Shown here piece by piece: positions 37,700 through 45,873 of a stretch of DNA of 64,000 nt (position 1 is the stretch's first letter; every line of letters begins with the position of its first letter). Below the pieces are notes generated by a model that worked only from the letters and a program-made list of their open reading frames with translations, ran no database searches and was not told the DNA's origin. The DNA is from Spongiibacter marinus (GTDB taxonomy: Bacteria > Pseudomonadota > Gammaproteobacteria > Pseudomonadales > Spongiibacteraceae), in the NCBI RefSeq assembly GCF_016906995.1, contig NZ_JAFBBD010000001.1:310001-374000 (forward strand). The letters run 5' to 3'. Position numbers and translations under genes: made by a program.

Positions 37700-37930
37700 A
37701 ATTTATTTGTGTTCATTGTAAACAGGGCGCAATAATGGGCAAAAATTAGACAATATTTACCGTTTTCGGCCTGTTTATGAACTCAACCTCCCAAATAATT
37801 ACTTAGTACACGAAGCATTATAACCTCGGCGCTGAGCATTTTTCAAACAAAGGCTTAGAGAGCGATGCATTATAGCGATGCATTTTTGCCGCAAGCGCAC
37901 TAAAATGGGCCGATTGCGAGGACATCCAAC
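37700..37930. promoter_or_regulatory. Divergent ectA/ectR control region
   Basis: This 231-bp AT-rich region must hold the ectA and ectR promoters. It contains an 11-bp direct repeat AGCGATGCATT at 37861-37871 and 37874-37884, each containing ATGCAT, and a small palindrome TACTTAGTA (37800-37808). In Methylomicrobium, EctR binds a short dyad in this interval; no exact copy of that site is recognised here. The repeats lie about 45-70 bp upstream of ectR and could be an autoregulatory site. Confidence 0.5.
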
Positions 37931-38452
37931 ATGAAAGATGACGACAATATCGAAGAGGTTTTGATTGCTTTGCGGCGCGTTACCCGCGCCGTTGATTTGC
38001 ACTCCAAACACCTGATGAAGACCTCCGGCCTGACAGCGCCACAGATGCTGATTCTGCAAACTCTGCGCGACCAGGGCGACGCCATCATTTCCGATATCGC
38101 CAAGCAGGTGAGCCTGAGCCAGGCGACCGTTACCAGCATCATAGACCGGCTGGAAAAGCGCCAGCTGGTGGTACGGGAGCGCTCCAGCCAGGATAAGCGC
38201 AAGGTGTTTGCCTGCCTGACGGAGCAGGGCGCAGAGATTATTCGCAACGCGCCAACACCGCTCCAGGAATACTTCAAGCGGCAGTTCCGCGACCTGCAGG
38301 ACTGGGAACAAATGCAGATCATCAGCTCGCTACAGCGCGTTGCACAGATGATGGACGCACAACATATTGATGCTGCACCGCTGCTGGATGTGGGCGCCAT
38401 CGACCGCCAGAGTGAACATGAGCAACCGAGCTTTGGCTTCAATGAAAAATAG
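37931..38452 (+). CDS. ectR: MarR family ectoine regulator
   Basis: A 173-residue MarR-type winged-helix repressor. It has LHSKHLMKTSGLTAPQMLIL, the recognition helix LSQATVTSIIDRLEKRQLVVRERS and the wing DKRKVFACLTEQGAE. Divergent orientation to ectA, as in Methylomicrobium and Halomonas-type clusters, supports EctR, a repressor of ectABC that is relieved at high salt. The signal it senses is not known. The next gene, a cytochrome c-type lipoprotein, starts inside its last codons. Confidence 0.92.
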   Translation: MKDDDNIEEVLIALRRVTRAVDLHSKHLMKTSGLTAPQMLILQTLRDQGDAIISDIAKQVSLSQATVTSIIDRLEKRQLVVRERSSQDKRKVFACLTEQGAEIIRNAPTPLQEYFKRQFRDLQDWEQMQIISSLQRVAQMMDAQHIDAAPLLDVGAIDRQSEHEQPSFGFNEK

Positions 38453-38798
38453 TCGCACGGCCGTTGTTCTTTCAGCCTTGCTGCTGGCCGCTTGCGGCAA
38501 GCCCGGCAACAAGGCGGTGATGCCATCATCCCCTGACTTAAAGACGCTCTATATTCAGAGTTGCTATAGCTGCCATAGTCGCGGCACTAAAGGAGCCCCT
38601 CGCAGCGGCAATGCCGAAGACTGGCGGCCGCGACTCGAAAAGGGCATGGATATCCTTCTGCAGCACACCGCAGGTGGCTTTAAGGCCATGCCAGCAAAAG
38701 GGATGTGCGGTAGCTGCAGCCGCGAAGACTATCGTGCGCTGATCACGTTTATGGCCACGCCGCACCAAACCTCGCCTAAAGCAGCCGAAAACGACTAA
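38442..38798 (+). CDS. Cytochrome c5-like lipoprotein
   Basis: A 118-residue predicted lipoprotein carrying one c-type heme. Signal and lipobox: MKNSRTAVVLSALLLAAC with Cys18. The heme site is CYSCH (Cys41, Cys44, His45), Met83 in FKAMPAKGMCGSC is the likely sixth ligand, and the Cys89/Cys92 pair matches cytochrome c5. It resembles the soluble cytochrome c5 at 49340-49636 strongly across the whole domain. The ATG overlaps the last codons of ectR by 11 bp; an ATG at 38418 is also possible. It is an envelope electron carrier, partner unknown. Confidence 0.82.
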   Translation: MKNSRTAVVLSALLLAACGKPGNKAVMPSSPDLKTLYIQSCYSCHSRGTKGAPRSGNAEDWRPRLEKGMDILLQHTAGGFKAMPAKGMCGSCSREDYRALITFMATPHQTSPKAAEND

Positions 38799-38878
38799 GC
38801 TAGAACCTCGTGGCGCTGATCTAGCGCCAATGCAAACACGTATTTTTACTCATAAGAACGTGCGCAGAGGACGCTGCT

Positions 38879-39838
38879 ATGGAACTCCCCCACCCGATTC
38901 AAATTGGTATCAGTGCTTGCCTGCTCGGCGACCAAGTTCGTTATGATGGCGGCCACAAGCGCCTCCCTTTTGCTACCGATGAGCTCAGCCGACACTTCGA
39001 CTTTGTAAAAGTCTGTCCCGAGCAGGCCATCGGTATGGGCGTACCGCGCCCAACCATCCGCCTGGTCGGCGACCCAGAGAATCCGCGCTTACAGGGCAGC
39101 AAGGAAGGCCCGGATCTGGATGTCACCGAGAAAATGCAGGTTTTCGCCAGCGACACTGCCGTAAAGCTCGGACATATCAGTGGCTATATTTTTTGCGCCA
39201 AGTCACCCAGCTGCGGCATGGAGCGCGTTCCCGTTGTCTCTGAAACGGGTCAGGGCTTAGGCAAGGTCGGCGTGGGCATTTATGCTCGCAAGCTGATGGA
39301 AGCCTTGCCGCTACTTCCCGTAGAGGAAAATGGCCGCTTGAACGACCTGCCCCTGCGAGAGAATTTTGTACTGCGCGTTATCGCTTACTCGCGTTGGCAA
39401 GCCATACAAGCAGAGGGGCTGACGGTGGCCGCACTGCAGGAATTCCATCGCCGGCATAAGTTTCTATTGCTCGCACACAACCAGTCTATCTATCGGCAGT
39501 TGGGGCCACTGGTCGCCGACACCCTTAGTGACAACCTAGAGAAAAGTGCCGACGAGTACATCCGACGCTTTATGGACGCTCTGAAGAAACCCGCGAACCC
39601 CAAAAACCATCGCAACACGCTGATGCATATTCAGGGCTTTTTCAAAGACCACTTGGAAAAAGAGGACCGAGCACAACTAACCAAGGTGATTGAGGACTAC
39701 TCCAACGGCCTGCTGCCACTGCTGGTGCCACTGGAGATGCTCTCCATGTTTTTGAAAAAGTACCAAGTCGACTACTTATTGGATCAATACTATTTCGATC
39801 CGTATCCGCGCGACCTTAAATTGCGGGTGGGCCTGTGA
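38879..39838 (+). CDS. DUF523 and DUF1722 domain protein
   Basis: A 319-residue protein with an N-terminal DUF523 domain (ISACLLGDQVRYDGGHKR, then CPEQAIGMGVPRP and CAKSPSCGMERV, about 1-150) and a C-terminal DUF1722 domain (about 190-305). This is the same fusion as E. coli-type YbgA relatives. The conserved cysteines suggest metal or cluster binding, but no function is established. It overlaps the photolyase gene by 4 bp (GTGA), a frequent pairing that hints at a role linked to DNA repair or light stress. Confidence 0.9.
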   Translation: MELPHPIQIGISACLLGDQVRYDGGHKRLPFATDELSRHFDFVKVCPEQAIGMGVPRPTIRLVGDPENPRLQGSKEGPDLDVTEKMQVFASDTAVKLGHISGYIFCAKSPSCGMERVPVVSETGQGLGKVGVGIYARKLMEALPLLPVEENGRLNDLPLRENFVLRVIAYSRWQAIQAEGLTVAALQEFHRRHKFLLLAHNQSIYRQLGPLVADTLSDNLEKSADEYIRRFMDALKKPANPKNHRNTLMHIQGFFKDHLEKEDRAQLTKVIEDYSNGLLPLLVPLEMLSMFLKKYQVDYLLDQYYFDPYPRDLKLRVGL

Positions 39839-41205
39839 CAGCACTGGTCTGGTTTCGCAACGACCTTCGCAGCCTCGACCACGCCGCTCTCAGCGCCGCA
39901 GTGGCAGCCGGCCCCTGCCGGGCCGTCTACTTCCTGTGCCCGGCGCAGCTCGACGAACACGGCATTGCACCGATACGTCGCCACTATTTGCGCCGCGCAT
40001 TGCAGGCCTTGGCGGAACAGCTCGCCGAATTGGGAATACCCTTCGACATTATCGATGCGGCGCATTTTCGCCATATTCCAAAGATGCTGGCGGACTACTG
40101 CCAGCAATACGGCATCGCACAAGTATTCGCGCATGAAGAGCTCCTGGTTGATGAAATGCAGCGCGATGCCGCCTGCAAGCGGGCGCTTTCAATTCCTTTG
40201 ACGCTGCTTGATGATTGCCTGATTCATCCCAGCCTTGGTACCAAAGACGACGGCAGCGCCTATAAAGTGTTTACGCCGTATTCGCGCCGTGCCCGCCAGA
40301 GCTTGCGCGAGCACTTCCCACGCGTATTGCCACGCCCCCAAGCGCAAGCGGCCGCTACGGCGACCGCCCGCATTGAGGCCTTTGGCGAAGAGCGCGACTC
40401 CGACCCCTGGCCGGTGACAGAAAAGGCGGTGCTTGATCAACTTCGCGAATTCTGTGCCCAGCGCGCCGTCAAATACAGCGACCAGCGCAATTTTCCCGCT
40501 GTCGACGGCACCTCGCGCTTATCGGCGGCCTTAGCGCTGGGCGTTATCAGCCCCAGGCAATGCTTGGCGCGCCTGCAACTGGAGTGCGGCGAGGCCATGT
40601 GGGACGCCAAGTCCAGTGCCGGAAACTGGTTTAATGAATTACTGTGGCGCGAGTTTTACCGGCAAGTGGCCTTCCACTTTCCCCAAGTGGTTAAGGGCCG
40701 CGCCTTTCAAGCCGATACCGAAAGACTACGCTGGCGCAACAAGCGCGAACACTTCGCCGCCTGGCAAGCCGGGGAGACAGGCTACCCGATCGTCGATGCC
40801 GGCATGCGCCAGCTCGCCCAGACCGGCTGGATGCACAACCGCTTGCGCATGGTCACCGCGTCGTTCCTGTGCAAACACCTCCACATTGACTGGCGCTGGG
40901 GTGAGCGGCATTTTCTCGAGCAGCTTATCGACGCCGATTTCGCATCAAACAATGGCGGCTGGCAGTGGGCGGCCTCCACCGGCACCGATGCCGTGCCTTA
41001 CTTCCGCATTTTTAATCCCACCACGCAGAGTCAGCGCTTCGACGCCGATGGCGAGTTCATCAAGCAGTTTATTCCCGAACTGCGCGAGCTCTCCGGCAAG
41101 GCGCTGCACCAACCCAAAAATGTCGCCGGCTACCCCCAGGCGATTGTCGACCACAAGGAAAGTCGCGAAACCTGTTTAGCACTTTTTCAGGAAATTAGAG
41201 ACTAA
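39835..41205 (+). CDS. phrB: Deoxyribodipyrimidine photolyase
   Basis: A 456-residue class I CPD photolyase that uses blue light and FAD to split cyclobutane pyrimidine dimers. It starts LVWFRNDLRSLDHAAL, then has the FAD-binding C-terminal half: SRLSAALALGVISPRQ, WFNELLWREFYRQV, YPIVDAGMRQLAQTGWMHNRLRMVTASFL and NNGGWQWAASTGTDAVPYFRIFNP. The start is GTG overlapping the stop of the DUF523/DUF1722 gene. The assignment rests on similarity to E. coli PhrB. Confidence 0.95.
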   Translation: MTALVWFRNDLRSLDHAALSAAVAAGPCRAVYFLCPAQLDEHGIAPIRRHYLRRALQALAEQLAELGIPFDIIDAAHFRHIPKMLADYCQQYGIAQVFAHEELLVDEMQRDAACKRALSIPLTLLDDCLIHPSLGTKDDGSAYKVFTPYSRRARQSLREHFPRVLPRPQAQAAATATARIEAFGEERDSDPWPVTEKAVLDQLREFCAQRAVKYSDQRNFPAVDGTSRLSAALALGVISPRQCLARLQLECGEAMWDAKSSAGNWFNELLWREFYRQVAFHFPQVVKGRAFQADTERLRWRNKREHFAAWQAGETGYPIVDAGMRQLAQTGWMHNRLRMVTASFLCKHLHIDWRWGERHFLEQLIDADFASNNGGWQWAASTGTDAVPYFRIFNPTTQSQRFDADGEFIKQFIPELRELSGKALHQPKNVAGYPQAIVDHKESRETCLALFQEIRD

Positions 41206-41309
41206 AGCCCGGCAAGCCCTGTTGAGACTTTAACGCTGGCGCCGTCACAGCGCGGTGTTCTATGCTAGAGAACCAACGACGACGCCACCATCGATTACCG
41301 GGAGAAGAT

Positions 41310-41888
41310 GTGAAACTACTTCGACACAGTCTATTGATCGTTAGCGCCGCCATGAGCCTGTCGGCAGCAGCGATGTCCAATGCGCAAACCGTGAGCGAGG
41401 CGAAAACCGTCTTCGGCATCAGTGAGTATGTCTATATCGAAGAACTGGGTGTCCGCTACAAAGCCAAAATTGACACTGGTGCAGAGAGCGCCTCCATCAA
41501 CGCCATTAACCCAAAAGTGAAGAAGGGGCGCGGCGACGAGCCCGACATGGTGCACTTCGACTTGGTACTGCCCAGTGGCGAGCTCAAATCCGTTTCGCAG
41601 CCATTGGAGAAACACATCCGTATTATTCGTCGGGCTGGCGACATGGATGAAGACGACAAATACTACCACCGCCGCCCAGTGCTTGAATTGACCCTTTGTA
41701 TCGGCGGCACCTCTCGTAAAGTTGAAGTGAACCTGGCCGATCGCCGACAATTTTCAAAGGCCATGCTGGTCGGCTCTGACCCATTGATAGCCTTCAACGC
41801 GATTGTCGACCCCAGCGAAAAATACCTTCAAGACAAAAATGCCTGCGCAAAAAAGGCAAAAAAACTCGATAAGGAGAGCGCCGAATGA
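41310..41888 (+). CDS. Retropepsin-like aspartic protease (ATP-dependent zinc protease/RimK-associated family)
   Basis: A 192-residue protein with a signal peptide (about 1-26, ending SNAQ) and the aspartic-protease motif DTGA at 55-58, as in retropepsin-like proteins found with ATP-grasp ligases. Databases often label this family ATP-dependent zinc protease; there is no ATP or zinc motif here. The GTG start at 41310 with GGGAGAAG upstream is preferred to a longer open frame from 41262. It is the first of three genes with 4-bp overlaps, so they act together. Location is periplasmic if the signal is cleaved. Confidence 0.85.
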   Translation: MKLLRHSLLIVSAAMSLSAAAMSNAQTVSEAKTVFGISEYVYIEELGVRYKAKIDTGAESASINAINPKVKKGRGDEPDMVHFDLVLPSGELKSVSQPLEKHIRIIRRAGDMDEDDKYYHRRPVLELTLCIGGTSRKVEVNLADRRQFSKAMLVGSDPLIAFNAIVDPSEKYLQDKNACAKKAKKLDKESAE

Positions 41889-43420
41889 AAGGCGTCAAAC
41901 TGCACGTTAAAGTGCTTGCCGCAGCCTTGCTGTTACTCGGTGCGGCGGCCACGGCCTGGCAGATTTTTGCGTTGAACATTCCGGTCAGCGCGGAGACCAC
42001 CGAGCCGGTCTGGGTTATCGACACCAAAATCAGCTTTAACGCACGGGAAAAAACGCCAGTGAAGGTGCAGATGTATCTGCCACCAAGCTGGAGTAAATTC
42101 ATCACCCTTGATGAAAGCTTCATCGCTCGCAACTACGGGGTGAACATCGATGAACTAGAACAGAACCGGCGTGCTGTGTGGTCGGCACGCCGCGCCGAAG
42201 GTCAGCAGCAACTGTTCTACCGGCTGATGCTGACCCAGCGCAGCAATACGCGCCTGTCGAATGAAGAACCCGGCCCCCAGTTTCGCGAGAGCCCCAATCT
42301 CAAAGGTGTTGAAAAAGTGGCCGTTGAGGCCCTGCTAAAACCCATTCGCGAACATTCCGCCGATATTGAGACCTTTATTCGCGAAGCCATTAAGCTGATT
42401 AATGACAGCAGCAACGACAATGCGCGGCTGTTGCTGCGCAACGACTATTCTCAGCTGAGCAAGTCCCGCGTACTTGAGCTGTTGCTGTCTTCGGCCCACA
42501 TTCCCGTTGAGCAGGTGCACACCCTGCGCCTGTTGAGCAGCGGCACCCAACAGCCCGAGCTGTGGATGCGCAGCTACAATGGCCAGCGCTGGCTGTACTT
42601 CAATACCGAAACCGGCGTCTTTGGCCTGCCCGATGACCGCATTGTGTGGTGGACGGGACGCGACCCACTGGTGAAAGTGGATGGCGGCCGACAGGTTAAG
42701 GTGGAAATCAATTCAACCCGGCAAACCATGAACTCCATCATGCTGGCGCAGAGCATTAATGAAAGCCGCCAGGAAAACAGCTGGGCGCTGTCGATGTACA
42801 GCCTGCCACTGCAGTCTCAGCAGACCTTTGAAATTATTCTGATGATTCCCATTGGGGTGATGTTGATCCTGTTCCTGCGCAACATTGTCGGCATTGAAAC
42901 ACTGGGCACCTTCACCCCCGTGTTAATCGGCTTGGCCTTCAGGGAAACGCAGGTGGTGTGGGGGATCATCCTCTTCACCACCATTTCTGCCCTCGGCCTG
43001 GGGCTGCGCTCCTACTTGGAGCACTTGCACCTGCAGTTACTGTCGCGGCTTTCGGTCGTGCTGACCTTCGTCGTCATTGTGATGGCGCTGATCAGTGTGC
43101 TCGGCCACCAACTGGGGCTCGACCGTGGCCTGTCGATTGCGCTGTTCCCAATGGTGATTCTGACCATGTCGATTGAGCGACTGTCGATCGTCTGGGAAGA
43201 GCGGGGCGGGCTGCACAGTCTAAAAGTGGGCATCGGCACCTTAATTGCCGCTACGCTGGCCCACTTGATGATGAGCTACGCACCGTGGATTTATTTCGTG
43301 TTTACCTTCCCCGGCGTGTTATTGATGCTAATGGCGATTATGCTGGCCATGGGCCACTACCGAGGCTATCGCATCAGCGAGTTATTCCGCTTTAAAGCAA
43401 TGCTTAAGGACGGCCAATGA
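41885..43420 (+). CDS. Inactive-transglutaminase-like protein with C-terminal seven-helix membrane domain
   Basis: A 511-residue membrane protein. It has an N-terminal membrane anchor (about 10-28), a soluble, transglutaminase-like periplasmic domain (30-295) and about seven hydrophobic segments (310-495). No Cys-His-Asp triad is visible in the soluble domain, which fits the inactive-transglutaminase/7TM families. Such proteins occur with a retropepsin-like protease and an ATP-grasp ligase, as here. The ATG overlaps the upstream stop by 4 bp. Confidence 0.82.
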   Translation: MKGVKLHVKVLAAALLLLGAAATAWQIFALNIPVSAETTEPVWVIDTKISFNAREKTPVKVQMYLPPSWSKFITLDESFIARNYGVNIDELEQNRRAVWSARRAEGQQQLFYRLMLTQRSNTRLSNEEPGPQFRESPNLKGVEKVAVEALLKPIREHSADIETFIREAIKLINDSSNDNARLLLRNDYSQLSKSRVLELLLSSAHIPVEQVHTLRLLSSGTQQPELWMRSYNGQRWLYFNTETGVFGLPDDRIVWWTGRDPLVKVDGGRQVKVEINSTRQTMNSIMLAQSINESRQENSWALSMYSLPLQSQQTFEIILMIPIGVMLILFLRNIVGIETLGTFTPVLIGLAFRETQVVWGIILFTTISALGLGLRSYLEHLHLQLLSRLSVVLTFVVIVMALISVLGHQLGLDRGLSIALFPMVILTMSIERLSIVWEERGGLHSLKVGIGTLIAATLAHLMMSYAPWIYFVFTFPGVLLMLMAIMLAMGHYRGYRISELFRFKAMLKDGQ

Positions 43421-44556
43421 CCTCGCTATTCAAAACCTGGAAGACCCTTCGCGAGAAGGGGATTATGGGTATCAACGAGCGCAACTCAGACTATGTGTTG
43501 CGCTATAACGCTCGCCACCTTTACCCCTTGGTCGACGACAAAATTCTCACCAAGCAAAAGGCGATAGACAACGGAATTCATGTGCCGCCCATGTACGGCA
43601 TCATTGATTCCGAGAAACAAATTAGCCGGATTCGCGACATTATCGGCAGCCACCGTGACTTCGTCATCAAGCCGTCTCAGGGTGCTGGCGGTGATGGCAT
43701 TATGGTGATCGCCGATCAATTCGAGGGCTATTACCGCAGCGCCGGGGGCCGCTTACTCAGCCTTGAGGATATTGAATTCCACCTGTCGGGCATACTCTCG
43801 GGAATCTATTCCCTCGGGGGTCATCGCGATCGCGCGCTAATCGAGTACCGCGTGATCCCCGACCCTATCTTCAGCGCTATCAGCTACGAGGGCGTGCCCG
43901 ATATTCGCATCATCGTGCTAAAGGGCTATCCCGTTCTGGCGATGCTGCGCCTGCCCACCCGCCAGTCTGGCGGCAAGGCCAACCTCCACCAAGGCGCCAT
44001 TGGCGTCGGCGTTGATCTGGCCACCGGCATCACCCTCGACGGCACCTGGCTGAACAAAAAGATTCAAACCCACCCCGACACCACCAACCCCGTTCGCGGT
44101 GTTGAACTGCCGTTTTGGGAGGGCTTTATTTCCCTGGCAACGCGCTGCTATGAGCTGACCGGCCTGGGTTATATCGGTGTTGATATGGTACTGGATAAGG
44201 ACCTGGGCCCTATGATGTTAGAGCTCAACGCGCGGCCGGGGCTCAACATTCAAATCGCCAACGACACCGGCCTGTCGGCTCGCTGCCAAGCCGTCGAAGC
44301 CGAGATAGAGCGCCTGGAGAAACAGGGAGTTAACGCGCCAACACCCGACCAGCGCCTGGCGTTCTGCCAAAACACCTTTGCCAATGCCGAGTGCGCCGCC
44401 CTGGCGAAAGAACTCGCCGAGCAGCGCGCTGCGCAAGAGGCGGCCGATGAAGAAGCGGCGATACGCGCGGCCAGCAAACCGGGCGCAGACGATCCCTCGG
44501 TCGATGCCGGCATTCGCGTGCCCCAGTCAGGCAATCCACCGCCGGCCCAACAGTAG
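43417..44556 (+). CDS. ATP-grasp alpha-L-glutamate ligase-like protein
   Basis: A 379-residue cytoplasmic ATP-grasp protein of the sugar-transfer/RimK-like type. ATP-binding features are FVIKPSQGAGGDGIMVI (about 87-103) and the late metal-binding region VDMVLDKDLGPMMLELNARPGL. These enzymes join an amino acid (often glutamate) to a protein or small molecule; the substrate is unknown. The C-terminus is a low-complexity Ala/Glu/Pro tail. It overlaps the membrane protein gene by 4 bp, and its stop codon sits in a hairpin. Confidence 0.85.
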   Translation: MTSLFKTWKTLREKGIMGINERNSDYVLRYNARHLYPLVDDKILTKQKAIDNGIHVPPMYGIIDSEKQISRIRDIIGSHRDFVIKPSQGAGGDGIMVIADQFEGYYRSAGGRLLSLEDIEFHLSGILSGIYSLGGHRDRALIEYRVIPDPIFSAISYEGVPDIRIIVLKGYPVLAMLRLPTRQSGGKANLHQGAIGVGVDLATGITLDGTWLNKKIQTHPDTTNPVRGVELPFWEGFISLATRCYELTGLGYIGVDMVLDKDLGPMMLELNARPGLNIQIANDTGLSARCQAVEAEIERLEKQGVNAPTPDQRLAFCQNTFANAECAALAKELAEQRAAQEAADEEAAIRAASKPGADDPSVDAGIRVPQSGNPPPAQQ

Positions 44557-44572
44557 GGGCCATCGGCCCCTA
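44554..44572. terminator. Perfect hairpin joining two convergent stop codons
   Basis: TAGGGGCC (44554-44561) pairs exactly with GGCCCCTA (44565-44572) around ATC. The left TAG is the stop of the ATP-grasp gene and the right CTA is the stop of yqhD. There is no T run, but a bidirectional termination or stability role is plausible. Confidence 0.5.
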
Positions 44573-45718
44573 TGCAACCGCCTGCTCCAGAATCTCGCGA
44601 CTTTCCTTTGGCGTTATCGCGCGATTTTCACCCAGCTTGACCATGCCGTGCGCTTCCAGCTGCGCAACAATTGCATCGATCGCTGCCGCTTTGTCAGCGC
44701 CGTGCTCAGTGAGCTGCGTGGCAACACCCAGACTGTGATAAAAGTGCTCAATCGCGTCGATACAGCGTTCAGCGAGATCTTCAGAATCTGACAAGCCAAA
44801 GACATTGCGCGCCATTTGCTCCAGTTTGTCGCGCTTGACGGCAATTTGATGGCGCAACAATGAGGGTTGAACAATGGCCAGTGAACGACCGTGATCCACC
44901 CCATAGAGTGCGGTGAGTTCATGGCCAATCATATGGGTTGCCCAGTCCTGCGGGACACCGCTGCCAATAAAACCATTCAACGCTTGGTTGGCAGCCAGCA
45001 TCAAGTTCGCTCGCCAACTGTCAGCATCGCGCTCGGCGTACTGCTCGCCCAGGTTTTTAAGCGTTCTGAGCAGTGCTTCCGCATAGCCTTCCTGAACCAT
45101 TGCCTCCGTGGGCAGGGTCAGATATTGCTCACACGTATGCACCCAGGCATCGACCAGGCCATTGGCAAGCTGGCGCTCGGGGAGCGTCTTCATCACATCT
45201 GGGTCGAGCACGGCAAAACCGGGCTGAACCGCTGGCGACATGAAATTCAACTTATCGCGGGTCGCCTTCTTCGTAATCACCGAGCCACCGTTAGACTCTG
45301 AGCCCGTCGCGGGCAGGGTCAGCACGGCGCCAATCGGCAGCGCTTGTTTTACCCGGTGTTTGCCCAGCAAGATATCCCAGCCCTCGCCGTCATACAGGGC
45401 GGCGGCGGCAACATATTTGGCGCCGTCAATAACCGAGCCTCCACCGACCGCCAGAATATAATCCAGACCACTGTCTTTTACTTGAGCAACCGCTTTGTCC
45501 AGGGTCTCAACCGTCGGGTTGGGTTCGACCCCGGCGAACTCCTGCCACTGATGCTCGGCTAAGGCGCTAACCACCTGCTCATACACACCGTTGGTCTTTA
45601 TCGAGCCACCGCCATAGAGCAGCAAAACCTTGCGATCAGCGGGAATAGCGTCGGCGATACGGGCAATCTGGCCCTGGCCAAAATGAATTTGAGTTGGGTT
45701 CACAAACGAAAATTTCAT
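44570..45718 (-). CDS. yqhD: NADPH-dependent aldehyde reductase YqhD (iron-containing alcohol dehydrogenase)
   Basis: A 382-residue group III metal-dependent alcohol dehydrogenase. It matches E. coli YqhD along its length: NPTQIHFGQGQI, LLYGGGSIK, AVGGGSVIDGAKY, LTLPATGSESN, GLVDAWVHTCEQY (metal Asp and His) and DWATHMIGHELTALYGVDHG (metal His). YqhD reduces reactive aldehydes such as acrolein, malondialdehyde and methylglyoxal with NADPH. The ATG at 45718 has GAGG upstream; the open frame extends to 45811 without support. It is divergent from an AraC-type gene, as yqhD is from yqhC in E. coli. Confidence 0.93.
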   Translation of the reverse strand: MKFSFVNPTQIHFGQGQIARIADAIPADRKVLLLYGGGSIKTNGVYEQVVSALAEHQWQEFAGVEPNPTVETLDKAVAQVKDSGLDYILAVGGGSVIDGAKYVAAAALYDGEGWDILLGKHRVKQALPIGAVLTLPATGSESNGGSVITKKATRDKLNFMSPAVQPGFAVLDPDVMKTLPERQLANGLVDAWVHTCEQYLTLPTEAMVQEGYAEALLRTLKNLGEQYAERDADSWRANLMLAANQALNGFIGSGVPQDWATHMIGHELTALYGVDHGRSLAIVQPSLLRHQIAVKRDKLEQMARNVFGLSDSEDLAERCIDAIEHFYHSLGVATQLTEHGADKAAAIDAIVAQLEAHGMVKLGENRAITPKESREILEQAVA

Positions 45719-45873
45719 ACTAAACCTCATTGCTAACACAGGGAGTCGCGCCAACAGCAGCGCCACCATGCGATGTACAATACGAGCTATTAATGGGAAT
45801 AAAAACCGCAATTACTGGATTTTATTTGCCTATTCCTGCCAAAATGCAAAAAACACCCACAAGCAATAATTCT

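Noticed and set aside
37694-37722. A longer ectA starting at the upstream ATG
   Set aside because: That ATG is out of frame and an in-frame TAA lies six bases before the GTG.
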